NCBI GenBank assembly: GCA_037179335.1
Contig: JAKZHN010000033.1
Span: forward strand, 1-64,000
Source of the DNA: Cyclaneusma minus
Taxonomy: Eukaryota; Ascomycota; Leotiomycetes; Marthamycetales; Marthamycetaceae
DNA length: 64,000 nt
Direction of reading: 5' to 3'
Made by a program: the position numbers and the translations under genes
The notes under the pieces: generated by a model
Told to the model about the DNA's origin: nothing
The model's database searches: none
Seen by the model: only the letters and a program-made list of their open reading frames with translations
Part shown: one piece after another, positions 23,109-37,260 of the stretch
Numbering within the stretch: position 1 is the first letter of the stretch
Layout of the letters: every line of letters starts with the position of its first letter

Positions 23109-24360
23109 CCGTATATTGGTTAAATTTAAATTTATTTGGTACCCTATTAAAATATAAATAAAAATATTTTATTATAAAAAAATAATTATATAATCTTTTT
23201 TTAAAAGCGCAATAATTTATATAAAATACCAGAATTTTTTAAATAAATTTATATAAAACAAATATAAAGAATTATACATTTTATAAAAATATTTAAAAAA
23301 AAACTATAAAATATTATAATTTTTAAAATTTTAAAATTCAGCTATTTTTACTATTTAAAAATTTAAATTTGCAGGAAATTATAAATCATTATAAAAATAG
23401 AAATTTTAAAAAACAAAATTAATATTTAAATAAAGCTAAATTAAATAAAATTTTCTATATTTTAAAATTTATTTTACTTATTTTAATTATTCGCAAAATT
23501 TAATATTTTTTAAATATTAATTTGCAATGCTATATTATTACCCAATATTATTATTCTTTTTTAAAAATCCATTATAAGTTTTTTCGCAATAAATCCAAAT
23601 ATTAAAGCATAAAATTTATTATTTTAAATAAAATTTATATGGTTTTTAGCAATAAAACCGCTTTTTAAAGCTTTTAAAACCTTAGCTTTTTTATAACGCT
23701 TTTAGCTAGGCATTATATAAGCTTTTTATAATATTATATTTAATAAATAATTGTTTTCTTACGGTATTTATTTAGTATAATTATAAATATCCTATTAATA
23801 AAATAAATTAATGCAATTTTAATTAAAATAAATTAAATAGCAACCGATTGCAAAAATTGGATAATACGCTTTAAAATTATAAAACTAAAAAGCTTTAAAT
23901 CAGCTTTTTTTAAAAAAGCAAGCGGCGCAATTAAATAAAGCTTGCTAGCTATAATTTTCTTTTTATAGAAGATTTTTTATTTAATTTTTTTTTAAAAAAA
24001 AAATATTAATTGGAAATAGTAAATAGCGCATTATTTATTAAAAAAAATTATAAAAAAATACGAAAAAGTAAAAAACGTATTATAATATTAGCTTTTGTTT
24101 TATAAAATATTTTTTAATTGTATTTAATTACTTTAAAAACTTTTAAAATTACCTCCTTATAAAAAATATTAAACGTGTTATTATTTTTAAATTTAATTAT
24201 AAATTAATGCTTATAAATTATAATAGGCTAAATTATTTAATTTAGCTTTTTTAATTTATAAAGTTTATAATAATATAGCAATTTATATAAAATTTTAAAA
24301 TTTTTATTGCAAGCCTAATTTTTTTTAACTTTTAAATCTTAATATTTTTAATATTAATAA
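23109..24360. other. AT-rich RIP-degraded DNA
   Basis: The DNA between the boundary repeat and the Gypsy 5' LTR is non-coding and AT-rich, with no classifiable motif. It is probably part of an older element into which the Gypsy copy inserted; the 5-bp target duplication aataa ends at 24360. Confidence 0.5.
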
Positions 24361-24533
24361 TGTCACACGGCGCTGGAGGTCCGATCTTTGGGAAGGACCG
24401 CAGGGCATGTGCGTTAAGCCTGCTTATATAATAAGCAAAAGGCCATGTATATATTTAAAAAGCAGCGGATATTTTTTATAGCTAGAATTAATATAATTTT
24501 TATTTTGCCAATTTATTATTTAATATTATAATA
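24361..24533 (+). repeat. 5' LTR of the Gypsy element
   Basis: It opens TGTCACACGG with little mutation in the first 75 bp and is heavily mutated afterwards. It ends at a relic of GTGACA (attataata). It is 24 bp shorter than the 3' LTR because of one deletion within the tttaggga...tttaaagg stretch. Confidence 0.85.
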
Positions 24534-27060
24534 AAATAGCCGCTTTTATTTTAAAAAATAATAGCTTGGCAAAATAATTGAAATCTATTAATAATGCGCT
24601 GCCAATACCAATTTTATTTTTAATAATGCCAATTTTTAATCAAATAAAAACCAATTATTTCAATTTTTAATAAGCAATATTTTTGGAGCGGATGGAAATA
24701 CCGAGAATTTAAATTTAAATGGTAATGGCATTAATTAATTAATTAGCGCCGCTAATTTTAATAATCTTTTTATTTGTAATAAACTATTTATTAAAAATGC
24801 CAATATTGGGAATAATCCGGCTTTTTTAAAATTGAATTAAAATAAGAAAATTTTAAATAATTAATTTTATTGCAAAAATTTGAATGGTAATAATAATCCT
24901 GCGCTAATTTAAAGCAAAAGCAAATAATTGCAATAAATAATTAAGCAATTTAAAATAGAAAAAACAAATAGCAGAAATAGCCATTGAATTTGAATAATTT
25001 AAATAATAGATATTTTATTAACAAAATAATTCAAGATTTTTATATATTAGAAATTATTAAATATTAAATAAAAAATATTTACAAATATTATTTATAGTTT
25101 AATTAGCTGTAAACTTATTTTAATTTTTAATTTTAATTTTTTTAAACGATAAGTAAAATTGCATACGCTATATATTATTTGTATTTAAAGGCTATGCAAA
25201 GGATATTTGGCAATTTTATTAAAATAAATATAAGGTTAATTTGGATAAAATTATTTAAAAGAAATTTAGAAAATTAATATTGGATATTATAAAAGCAAAG
25301 CAATAATATAAATTATATATAGCAGATTAATTTGGAAAGAAATTGCAATATATATAAAGAAGTTTTATTAAAAAAATAGAAATTCTGCTTTTTTATATAA
25401 AGAAAATACTATTATTGTTTTTTTATTTTTTATTTATTTTAAAATTTTAAAATAATATTAAATAGAAATTTATATTGCAGCAAAATAATAAATTTTAGCC
25501 AACTATAAGGGAATTAATTAATAATGCTAATAATATTAAATGCAAAAATAGCTTTAATTTATAATTTATAATAAAAAATATATTTAATTTGAATAATAAT
25601 TGCCATTGCAATAATTAAGTTAATTTTCAAAAATTTTAAGATTAAATATTGAAAAGCAATTTAATTATTTAATTTTAATTTAATAAAGGCCGTAAAAACT
25701 ATTAAAAAGGCAATTTTAATTATAAAAAACAATAAAGCGGATTTTTTTAATTGCGCAATTATATTTTTTAAAATTTATTTTTTTGCTTTAATTGCAAAAA
25801 TAATAATAATTTTTCTTTAAAATATATATATAAAATTGAAATATATTGGAATTGCAAATATATTAATTATATTAAAAAAAATGCAAATTATGTAATAATA
25901 GCATATATATATTAAATAGCAATGGCTATAATAGCCATAGCAAGGAATTTGGCAAGCAATGTAAAAAAGATTTTAAGCAAAATATTTTATTTAATTAGGA
26001 TTTTCTTAAAGCTGCGAATAAATTCTTTAATATTTTAATTAATAATGCTTATAATAGGAAAAAAATTAAAATCGCTAGTAATTGTCTAATTTAATAATCT
26101 TTTAATAGGGCAAAAGCATATAATAATTAATTGCTTAATTGCAAAAAATATTTGGGATTTTATTTTCATTTTAGCTTTTATTAATAATAATTTTAATTAG
26201 AATTTTATATTATTAGATTTTATGCGAAAATAAGAATAAATCAATATGTATATATAGTATTTATAAATTTGCTTTTTTAATAAAAATGAAATACAAATTA
26301 ATTAATGCTATAAAGTTTTTATAGGAGTTTTTAATAGTAAAAGCATTATGAAAAATAAATATATTAAAATATATAGAATTTTTATATATTTATATAATTT
26401 GCTTTTAAATATGCTTTGGCTTTGAAAAGCAAGGAAAAAATACTATAATTAGGCAAATACCAATTTTATATATAAAACTAAAATTAAATATAAAATAATT
26501 ATTGCAAATAAATTTAATAAATTAAAAAAGCTAAGCGCAGCAATTTATATCTTAAATATAATTAATATAAATGTATTATATATAGAGTATTTTGCGTATA
26601 GAAAACAGAAATGCAATATTAAACTATATAGAATTATATTAAATAAAATAAATAGCAAAATATTTTTAATAGAAAATTTAGCAAATTTAAATAAAAATTT
26701 AATTAGATATATATAAAAATAAGGCTTTGCAATAAAGCAAAAGCTATTTTAGCAAGATAAAATTGCATTTGAATTCAATTAAGAAATAAATAATAAAGAC
26801 TAATTAATTTAGAAAAATAGTATAAAAAATATAGAATAATATAAAAAAACAATTTTAAAATTAAAGAATATAAAATTAAAATTATTAAAAAGAATTAATA
26901 ATATATTGAATAGAATATTGACTAATATATTGCCTATATATTTAAATTGAAAGAGATTTTTTTATTAATTTTTTTATTAATTTTTTAAAAACTAATTAGT
27001 AATATTTATTTTTTTTTTAATTTTTTTTTTAAAAAAGGCTGGATTTGCTAATTAGAAAAT

Positions 27061-27600
27061 GCAGCGGGAATTCCAATTTTGTTTATATTTAAAAAGAAAT
27101 TACACTTATGCATTAATTATAAAGGGCTAAATAATATTATTATTAAAAATTGCTGTTTTCTTTTATTAATTAATGAGTTTTTAGTCTATTTCAATAAAAT
27201 CAAGATTTTTATTAAACTAGATTTTAAAAATGCGTATTATAGAATTTATATGCAGAAGGGAAATAAATGGAAAATAGCTTTTTATATAAAATATAGCTAT
27301 TTTGAATATTTAATTATATTATTTAAATTGGCAAGTGCTTCAGCTATATTTTAAATTTATATAAATATTATATTAAAGGAGTTTTTTAATATAATTTTCA
27401 TAATTTATTTAAATCAATATAAAAAGCATATAAAAGCCGTTTTGCGCAAATTGCGAAAATATTTTTTTTATTAAAAAAAGCAAATGCAAATTTGAAATTA
27501 AAAAGATTTTGTTTTTGAATTTATTATAAAAAGAAATAAAATGCGTATAAAGTTAAAACAAATACATGCAATTTAAAAATAGCCTGAATTAATAATTTAT
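27061..27600 (+). pseudogene. Gypsy reverse transcriptase relic
   Basis: The frame 27079-27354 reads HLCINYKGLNNIIIKN, KIFIKLDFKNAYYRIYMQKG, WKIAF and YFEYLIILFKLASA. These match the Gypsy RT blocks LCVDYRGLN..T.KN, KLDL..AYHRI...EGDEWKTAF and YEYLVMPFGL.NAP. After a stop the homology continues (FINYILKEFF, IYLNQ in place of the catalytic YLDD, then HIKAVLRKLRKY). It is the longest readable remnant of a gene in the block but is interrupted and has lost its catalytic aspartates. Confidence 0.85.
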
Positions 27601-29164
27601 ATTAAATTTTAATTATTTTTAAAATAAATAAAGTTTTATGGCAAATTTATTTTCAAATATAGTAGAATATTGCTGCTTATAATTATTTTATTTAAAAATA
27701 GCGAAAATAGCAAGAAAAATGGCTTTTTTATTTTTTTTCAAAAGCAAAGCAAGTTTTTTAATAAATTAAAAATAAATTCTTTTAAAATTTAATACCGTAT
27801 TATTTTTATTTTACAAAATCTTTATATATTTTAAAGCAATTGAAAAATTTAAATAATTTAATTGCAAAATATTGGTATTTTATAGTATTTTAATTGCGTA
27901 AATTTATAAGCGCAAAATTAATTTATTAAATATATAATATAAAATTAATAGCGATTATAAAAAAAATTAATATTAATGATAATATATATAAAAAATATAT
28001 TATAAAATTAAGATCTTTTTGAATTATATCAATTTGCGCTATTTTATAAATATTAAGAAATTAAATAATGAATAACTTTACTGGGTTATAAAATTGGAGT
28101 TTTATAATTTTAATATTAAATATATTGCAAATGCTAAAAATCCAGTAAATGTTTTATTATATAAATTAGATTATAAAAAAGCTTTTAAAAATATGCAAAT
28201 TGAATTATTGAGAAGTTTTTTACTAATTTTATAATAATATAATTGCATTTGCGAAAATTGCAATTGCATTTGAAATTAAATTATTTATATAGAAAATTAA
28301 TACGGTACGATTAAGGTGCGCGCAATATTTTCGAATTTTGAAATAAAAGGCTTTAATTTATTTAAGCTATAAAAGTTTTAAAACGAATATAATTAAAGCA
28401 AATTTTGTCGTTATTTTCAAAATTCAAAAAACAAATAAATATACTATTAAAATTAAAAATAGATTTATATTGCAAAAAACTAATAATAGCGCATAATAAA
28501 AAAACTTATATTAAAATAATAAATTATATATTTTTACTATAGGAAATTTTTGCAATAAAGCTTTACAATTAGATTATAATAATAAAATAGCCAATTATTT
28601 TAATATAAATTGAATTTTAATTTTATTATAGCGAAAATACTATTGGCCGAATATAAAAGCAAAAATTAAAAATATATATATAATTGTAAAATATGCCAAT
28701 GCAATAAAATTTGCAAATATTTGCTATACAGCGAATTGGAATTTTTGCTATTTGCTTTAAAATTATAAATATATTTATTATAGGATTTTATTATAAAACT
28801 GTCCAAATTATAGCATGCAAATAAAATATATAATGCTATTTTAATTATAATAAATTGCTATATTAAGGCATTATAATTTATTTGCATAATAAAAAATATT
28901 AATACCAAATTGCTAATAAAGCAGTTTTTTAATAAAATTATTAAATTTATATATATTTTGGAAATTATTATTTTTAATTATAAAATGATATTTATAAGCG
29001 CTTTATAAAAAGCTGTTTGCTATATGTTTTATATTATAAAAAAATATAGTATAGTTGTCTATTTGCAAATAAACAATTAAATTAAAAAAGTTAATTAAAT
29101 TTTGAAAATTTATATTTCACACTATTGCAATAATAAAAAAATTAATTGAGCAATTTAATTAGCA

Positions 29165-29590
29165 ATGGCTAGATTTATATATAATAATACAAAAAAACAA
29201 TACATATATATATATATATATATATTATATTAAACTTTTAGAAAAGCCAATTAAGATTTAAATTTTCAATATTAAAAAAAGAAAACAAATACAATGCAAT
29301 ACTAATATAATATTATAAAAATTAGAAAATTGCGATAAATAAATATATTGAATAATATACAAAAAATATAAAGCTATAAATTTTTTAAAAAAAGAAATTG
29401 GATTTTGCTATTTATAAAAAATTTGCATTTTAAATTAGAAAAAGTTGCAAAAAAATATATTGGCTTTTTTTTTATTATAAAGAAAATTAGTATATAAATA
29501 TATTATTTCGAGTTTTTTTTTTGAACTTTAATTTAAAAAAATATATAATATTTTTTATATTAATTTACTAAAGCTATTTTAAAAATTAAT
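29165..29590 (+). pseudogene. Gypsy integrase C-terminal and chromodomain-like relic
   Basis: Codons from 29165 read MARFIYNNTKKQ, matching the MAEFAYNNS.H block of Gypsy integrase. Further on, KKYIGLFFIIKKI and YYFEFFFEL...IYNIFYINLLKL follow the conserved K..GPF.I..KI...YRLELP...KIHNVFHVSLLKP. Stops and frame changes break it. Confidence 0.75.
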
Positions 29591-31997
29591 AAATAATATA
29601 ATAGAATTTTATTTGGATAATTTGGAAATTTTCAAAAAACAATTAAAAATAGAAAATAAAAACAAATTAATTTATAAAAAACATTTAAAAAAAATTAAAT
29701 TTTATATATAATAAAAAGGCTAAAACTATAGTTGGGATTAATTATTATTGCAAAGTAATTTGAAAAATGCCTTTATAATTTTAAGCAAATTTATAAAGGA
29801 TATTTTAAAATCAATATATAATTAATATAGAAAAATTACAAAAATAAAATAAGCTAAAGCAAAAAGCCAAATTTAAAAATAATATTTAAATAGCAGAAAA
29901 TTTATTATACAAATTGCAAAATAAAAAAAAGCGAATTTATAAACGAATTATAATAAAGCAATATAATATGCAATTATATTTATAAAATTCATAAAATATT
30001 TAATAAAAGCATATAATAATATTTAAATATAATTAAATATAAATAAAATAGCAAATTATTATTTTTTAAAAAAAAACCCGCAGTCAATTTTTGTTTTAAA
30101 TAGGTATATAAATATTAGATTTTATTTTTTTTATTTTTCTTAGGGTTATTTTTATTATTATTTTCTAAATTTATTATTTTCTAGCAATTTTTATCATTTT
30201 TATCATTATTTTTATTTTTTATTAAAGCGATTTTCGCTTTGGCCCATTTAGCAAGCTGCTGCGGAAAAAGGTTAAATTTATATTTTTTAATTAATAATAT
30301 ATTTGGGCCCGGATTTGAAAACCAATTAAATTTAAAATAAGAAAACCCAGGCTTTTTAAAAAGCTAAAATAAAGGGCATTTAAAATTAGAAAATATATAT
30401 TTATAATTAGAAAATATAAAATGCTTATTAAATTGCGCTTGCTAATACAAAATAAATATATATATATAAAGAAAGTAGCTAAAAATAATATTTTATAATT
30501 AGGCCAGAATTAGAAAATTAATTAAACGTTTTAATTGGAATCGGGCAAATATATTGTTTTTTTATTAATATTAAACTAATAATAATAATTATTTAAAAAA
30601 TATTAATTTAAATAGCAATATAAAAAGAAATTTATGATATTTTTAATTATTAATTTTAAAATGCTAATAGCATTGGCAAAAAAAATTGCGAAATAGCTAA
30701 TTTGAAAATTTGCAAAAAATGCAAATAAAGTTTTTTTGCATCTTAATATTAAGAATTATAATAAAGAATTTTTTAAGCTATAATAAATTTAGCTATATTA
30801 ATAAAAAAAAGCTAAAAAAAACAATTTATATAGAATATTATTTTTTAAAAATTAATTATATAAAAGTAAATAATGGACTTGCGATTTTTGCTATAGCTCT
30901 ATTTTTGCTTTTTGCAAAAGTTTATACAAATAAAAATATATCATAAAGCAAAATTATTTAATTGCTTAATATAATACTAGAAATTAATATTTTGTAATTT
31001 GGATATTTGAAATTTATTAGACTTAAAGTGTTTTATATATAATTAAATAAATGCTATTTTGCAATTGTAATTAAATTTTTAAATAATTTTGCAAAAAAGA
31101 ATTTTAAAATATAAAAATTGCTATATATTAATGAATATAATTGAATTTTTTTGCGCTTTTAATCAATAGCTTTTGGTTTGTTTTTAATAAGGAAAATATT
31201 TATTTAAATAGGCTGGCCGGCGAAAAATAAAAGCTGCAATTTGCTTTAAATAGCGGGCCAAATATAGTAAAAATTGAAAAAACAATGAATAAGAAAAAAA
31301 TTGGAATTTAATTTTTGCAAAAAGAATATATATTAAAAAATTTGTATAAAATTAATAATAAAAGAAAACTCAATAAAAGCGGGGAAATCTATTTTATATA
31401 AATAAATTTTTTAATAATATTTAATAGAATTGCTATAAATAAAACCTATTGGCAAAATAAAAAATTTAGAATTAAAAAATAATGAAAATTGAAAATGCAA
31501 TTAAAAAATTAATATACTACTATTAAAAAAGCGCATAATATGTATATAAAAAAAGGCAGAAAATTTAAGAAAAGTTTAAATTAATTATTTAAAATAAAAT
31601 ATTATTATATTAGCTTTTTGGCATTTGCAAAAAAAATATACGCGAAAACTAATATAACATATGCATTGCTAATAAAAATAATAAGATTTTAATCAATTCT
31701 AATATATAAAAAATAAGATTTAAAATAATAAAACCAATAGCCAAAATTTAATATAGGCCAGAAATTAATTTAATAATAATAGCGCAATTTATATGCTAAA
31801 ATTAAAATTTTAAAAAGTTAAATAATAATAAATTCGGAAATAATTAATAATAATAGAAAGCTAATAAAAAGCTTATTAATTATACGATTAAAATAAAAAC
31901 TCAAAATTAATAATTGAAATTTAGAAATTAAATTGCCGAAATGCAAGAATTTATATTTGGTAATTTTGGGGCTCGGAGTATTAAAAAAGGGAATAAT

Positions 31998-32194
31998 TAT
32001 TATACGGTATTGGAAATTTGATTTTTGGGAAAAATTGCAGAGTATATATATTAAGTCTATTTATATAATAAACAAAAAACCATATATATATTTAGGGACG
32101 CTGCTATTCGAATATTTAAAGGACATCGGCTATTCTCTATAGCTAGAATCGATGTGATTCCCATTTTGCCAATCTATTATTTAACACCGTGATA
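31998..32194 (+). repeat. 3' LTR of the Gypsy element
   Basis: It starts TATTATACGG (a RIP-altered form of TGTCACACGG) directly after the polypurine tract and ends CACCGTGATA. Its 3' half keeps more C and G than the 5' LTR and its 5' half keeps fewer, so the two LTRs were mutated independently. The open frame 31933-32142 overlaps it and is not a gene. Confidence 0.85.
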
Positions 32195-32779
32195 AATAAT
32201 TAGCAAAAAGCTTTATAAATTCATTAAATAAATAAATTAAATATTAATTAAAAATATAAGGATAAATAGCTGCAAAAGTTAATTAATTAATAATGTATTG
32301 GCGCCGGTTTTTTAATTATAAAAGCTTAATATTGTGTTTTTAATTTATTTAATTTTAATATATTTAAAGCCTTTTAAATACCTTTATTAAATTATTTTTA
32401 AAAACTTTAATATATTGCTTTATATTAACATAAAGCCTTTTTAATTTAAAATTCGTTTTTATATTAAAATATAAAAATTAATTAATTTAATATAATATTT
32501 ATAAATATATTAGCCAAAATTTACTATAATTAATAATTAATGCCAAAATTATTAAAAAATTATAAAAAAAAAAGTTTTTTAACCAAGTTTTTTTGCAATA
32601 TTTTATTATTAGGGCTGGATATAAATATTTAAAAAATAAAAATCGATTTTTATATATATTAAAATTAGGGCTAGCAATTAATTGTTTTTAGCTTTTTTTA
32701 AATTGGTTAAATAAAATTGGTAATTCTTTTTGCTTTATAATTAAATTAAATATATTTATAGCAAAATATTTATAAATAT
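32195..32779. other. AT-rich spacer between two retrotransposons
   Basis: About 585 bp of AT-rich DNA lies between the Gypsy 3' LTR and the left LTR of the outer Copia element. No motif was recognised. It begins with the target duplication aataa and ends with the outer Copia duplication aatat (32775-32779). Confidence 0.6.
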
Positions 32780-32960
32780 TGTGAAATTTTAACATGGGTA
32801 AAAATCCTTTTATTTTTAAAGCATTAAGAAAAAAAGGGGATTTTACAATTATAGAAAACGGTATTATATATATAGCTTTTGCTTATTTATATAATAAATA
32901 AATTTTCTAAATAGCCCGTAATCCCCGTATCGCTAGAAGCGCTAAAAGCTTATTTTAATA
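32780..32960 (-). repeat. LTR of the outer Copia element (3' LTR on minus strand)
   Basis: This 181-bp segment from tgtgaaattttaac to tattttaata aligns along its length with 43201-43378. Landmarks include gggattttacaattata and cccgtaatccccgtatcgctagaagcgc against cccgtgacccccgcaccgccaggagcgc. Differences are nearly all C to T or G to A. Confidence 0.8.
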
Positions 32961-34378
32961 TTTTCTTTAAATTTTATAGCGGTTTATAAATATAATTAAT
33001 ATTTCTTTTATTCCAATGCTCCCCCAAAATTATATTGGAATATTTTTTTCCCTTTTTAAAATCCTTTATTTAAAACGGTGTTTTATACCCAATATATTTT
33101 TAAATCTTTTAAATTAAATTTTTAAAAATAATTTAATAAATTTATTTACTATTATATCTTTTATATATATATAGGTAATTTATTATTTGCTTTTATTCTT
33201 CAATTTATATATAAATTAATAGGCTATATTAATATGCTTCGATGTTTTATAAAATTAAAAATTCTTTATCAAAGCAGTAGCTTTTTAATTATTATTTTTT
33301 ATATTAATATAATATAGATTTTTATTAATTAGCTTATTATAGCTTATATTTTAAAATATTTATTTAAGCTATTGGCCTTGCTTGGCATTGGCAATTGCAG
33401 CAATATATTTAATTTTGCAAATTAATATAGCTATATTTTTTTATTTTTTGCTTAATTATAAAATTGCTTTCCTAAGCAATATAATTATAAATTCGCTAAT
33501 ATTTTAGCAATTGGAAAATAATTTATAAAATGCATTATTAAATATTTTAAATTAATTTTTAATAATACCTAATTTATTTGATTTATATTTAATTTTATAT
33601 CCCATAATTAATTTAAAATAATAGAGCAATTATATAAAATCGGTATTATAGCGCTTATATAAATCTAATATAAATTAAGTTAATTTGCCAATTGTAAAAT
33701 AAGTATCCAATTATATAAATATTATAATAAGTATAAATTTGCCAAGATTTTATTAATAGAAATTTAATTTAGCCCATTTTTTATTATTTTTAACTAAAGC
33801 TATTATATTGGTATTATTTATTATAAATATTAATCATAGCTAATTTTTGCCAATTAAAAAATTAAATTTCTTATAAAACGTATTAATATATTGCTTTTAA
33901 TTAATTTAAATAAATTTGAAGTTTTTATTTCGGGTTATTTTTATATTAAGAATTTTTTTAATTTCTTTTAAATTTTTAATAATAAACCGGTTGATTAATT
34001 GAAAATAAAACTGGTTAAATTTAGCAATTATTTTGGCGGCGGCAATAATATTATTAATATAAATTAAAATACATATATTAATAATTTTATAAATAAATAG
34101 GCAAGGGTTATTAAAGCTTTATTTAAATTCTAATTTAATTATTTTAAATTTAAACAATAACTTTTAATTTTTAATCCCTTATTTTAAATTATAAAAACTC
34201 TTATTTGATGAAAAACTATTTCCCAATTAAATTATAATATTTTGGGAAAAAGCTAGATAAAGTAATTTTTGAAACATAATTTTTATAAAAATATTGCTAA
34301 TATTAAAATACCGATATTTAAGGTTGTTTTATATTATAATGGCTAAAAGAATATATAAAATATTTATTTAAATGGTTG

Positions 34379-34506
34379 TGTTTGAATCCAATGTGGGCTG
34401 GACCCTTTAAGTGTGTTGTATTGAGGAAGAAAGGCTATTCTATAATTTGGAGATATTGTGCGTTTTTTTCTTGCTTATACATACAAAAATGGCGTGAGTT
34501 TTTGCA
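34379..34506 (-). repeat. LTR of the inner Copia element (left, 3' LTR)
   Basis: This GC-richer island opens tgtttgaatcc and closes near tttttgca. It is matched by about 39835-39963, which has suffered more C to T change. The inner border is fixed only to within a few bases. Confidence 0.6.
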
Positions 34507-35929
34507 TATAATTAGGGGATTTTGGCAAAAAATTAATTTAAATTATTAAAAGGGCATTTTAATATTTTTTTCAATTTTTAATAATATAGTTTTTTTATAA
34601 TTTTATTTTTTAATATTTAATGCCTATTTTATTTGGCGCTTTTTCCACAAATTTTTATTTTTTAATTCTGATAAGTTTTTAAATTTAGCAAATTAAATTT
34701 TTTATAAAGCCTTAATAAATTTATTTGCAATTATATTTCAAATATTAATATAACTTATTTATTACTTGCAATTATTTTTTAATTTTTTAATAAAATAGTA
34801 GGCAATATTAATATATTTGAATTCTCTAAAAAGTTGAAAATTTTTAATAAAAGCTATGGTATTTTAATTATTTTCTTTTATATTTATATAATGGAAATTG
34901 TGTTTTATTAATTTATTATATTTTATATTTTTTGATATTTGCTTAATTTATTATTTTTGCTTAATATTTGCAGCAGCTGCTATATATTTAGCTTTGCAAA
35001 TAAATATAATTTTTTTTATTTTCGGTTTAATTATAATATTGGTTTTTCCAAAAATATAGCTATAAAATCGCTAATGCTTTTTTTATTAAATAATAATTTA
35101 TAAAAAGCATTGTTATAAATTTTCAATTTGCCCTTTTTATTTTTTTTTGGCATATATTTAATTTTTTAAATTGCTATAATTTTGAAATAACAAAGCAGCC
35201 AATTTAGCTTTAAATTATGCCATTTATAAAAATTAGCTGTAAATTAAGCCAATTTTTCTGCAATATAGCAAATATTGAATTTTATTAAAATTATAAAATA
35301 TATTAGTTTTTTCGATGTTTTTTAATATAGGCCTATTTTTGGTTTTTTATTATTCTTTTTAACACAATTTATTATATTACTGCTATTTATAAAAATAGAA
35401 TAAATTTTGTTTTTGCCAATTAAAAAGCCAAACTTTATATAAAAATTATTAATATATTATTTTTAATTAATTTATAAAGTTTTTACTAATTTATTCTTTA
35501 TAATGTTTATATTTAGGATTTTTTAATTTCCTCCAGACTTTTGGCAATAAATTTAATAAATAACTGGGCAAAAACTTTATTGAAATTTGCATTTAATTCG
35601 GCAGCAATTATAATATTATTAATAAAAAAAAATAGGAATTATTAAAATTTTATTTAAATTTAAATTTAATAAATTTAAATTTAATTAGGCAATTTTAATT
35701 TTTAACTTCTTGCTTAAAGCTATATAGACTTTTATTAAGCTGGAAAATATAGCTAGGCTTTATAATTACTTTATTCAAAGGGGCCAAATATATTAATTTT
35801 TTAAAATTAGCTTTAATAAAAATATTGCTAATATTAAAATGCCGGTATTTTATATTTTACTAAATTATAATGGCCAAAAAAAATTAATATATTTATGCAA
35901 ATTATTAATAAAAACATATTAAAAGAATT

Positions 35930-36100
35930 CTTTTTATAAATTTAAATAAAGCTATAGGCTATTAAACAAGTTCTATATTTTTTTAAGCTATTATTTAAAT
36001 TTAGCTTAATAGTAAATATCCATTTAATAAAAATTAAATTAGAAGCAATTTATATGGCTATTTTAAATTAAATATTATTTGCTATTAAAGTTTTGAATTT
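35930..36100 (-). pseudogene. Copia reverse transcriptase N-terminal relic
   Basis: The minus-strand translation gives AIIIKF, then KWIFTIKLNLNNSLKKYRTCLIAYSF. This matches the Copia RT start KWVFK.K.....I.RYKARLVA.GF, preceded by the usual substrate-length spacing. Many stops follow. The better-preserved blocks identify the family, but no coding capacity remains. Confidence 0.75.
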
Positions 36101-36849
36101 TATTATGATAGCTTTTTTCCAATTTTCTTTATATAAAGGATTGTTTATAGCCTTTTTATAAATTTTAAAAATAGAAATTTTAATTTTTTTTTAGCAGAAA
36201 AAGCATTTTTATACAAATTATTTTTATTTTCGGCTATAGCTGCTATAAAAGCTTTTAGAAATTGATTTTTGCAAAGAATTTTAATCAAAATAATGTTGTG
36301 TTTAGAATATCGCTATTTTTCAATTATTTTGGCAAGGAGGCTTTTTAATATTTTAATTAATAATTCTTTATAAATTGTAAATATAATTAAAAATATTTTA
36401 TTAATATTTATAGGACTTTTATTTATAGGATTTATATTTATAATATTTATATTATTCAATTTAGGGCTTGATTTCATAATATTTATTATAATAATAGTGC
36501 TTTTTGGCATTTTTATTAAAAAGAAAGAAATTGTTTTAAAAAATTGTTTTTTTAGCTAAAGCTCTAATTTATTAAATTCCGAATAAAATATTGGATTTAT
36601 TTATTTATTTTAATTTATAATCAAAATTACTATTTTTAATTAGGCGGCTTTAATTAATTTATATTTAAATATTTTTTAATTAAATAAAGATTTCCAAGCC
36701 TTTTTTTTGCCAAAATTAATTTGCCAATATAATAGCAATTAGAAAATTTATTTAAAATGCTTTGGAAATTATAAAAATTGTTTTTTAGCTTTAGATTTAT
36801 AATTCTATTAAAAGGTTTTTTATTTTATTTTATTATAAATTTTATAGCT

Positions 36850-37260
36850 ATATGCTTTAAATTCGAATAATATAATTTATATTGCTTAATAGTATTTAAA
36901 TTATATTTTACAAATATATATTTTTTTCCTATAGGCAAAAGCTTGTTTTTGCGGCCCTTTTTAAAAAGCTTTTTTTTATCAATATAAAACTAGATTTTAT
37001 AGCCCCAAATTTTGATATTTTCCTATTTAAAGAATCTTTCAATTGAAACTTTTTTTAAATTAATTATTTTGCTATTAATCTCTGGATCAATATTAATATT
37101 GTTTTTGCAATATGCTTTAGCTATAGCAGGTTTAAATTAAAATTCAATTAAAAATTTAGCGTTATATAATATAATTCGGATATTAGCTTTTTCAATTTAA
37201 ATTGTTTTTTTAATTAATTTGTTTTGCCAAAAAAAATAAAAAATGGTTTTTTTAAGCTTT
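36850..37260 (-). pseudogene. Copia integrase C-terminal relic (inner element)
   Basis: The minus strand reads IKIWGYK, then FYIDKKKLFKKGRKNKLLPIGKK, then YIFVKY, then TIKQYKLYYSNLKH. This fits the fungal Copia block HLRVWGC..Y.HV.....PKG.R.DKL...GR..VFMGY...TTKQYR.WAPDL. The DNA at 37050-37260 also matches 40390-40620 in the outer element. Confidence 0.75.

Larger units (their letters stand above)
24361..32194 (+). mobile_element. Complete but dead Ty3/Gypsy LTR retrotransposon
   Basis: The 7.8-kb element has direct LTRs at 24361-24533 and 31998-32194 and the 5-bp target duplication aataa on both sides (24356-24360 and 32195-32199). A polypurine tract (aaaaaaggg) lies just before the 3' LTR. 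The internal order is gag-like AT-rich DNA, reverse transcriptase (27061-27600), integrase (from 29165) and a chromodomain-like end (about 29440-29580), all on the plus strand. This is the Ty3/Gypsy order. Nearly all sites that differ between the two LTRs are transitions, and stops fill every frame, so it was silenced by RIP-type mutation. Confidence 0.9.

Noticed and set aside
27079..27354. Open frame of 91 codons that could be called a gene
   Set aside because: It is a remnant of the Gypsy reverse transcriptase, continues with stops in homologous sequence, and has lost YLDD.
29200..29230. TA dinucleotide run as a microsatellite or origin signal
   Set aside because: Simple runs like this are expected by chance in DNA this AT-rich.
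31933..32142. 69-codon open frame
   Set aside because: It overlaps the polypurine tract and 3' LTR of the Gypsy element and exists by chance.
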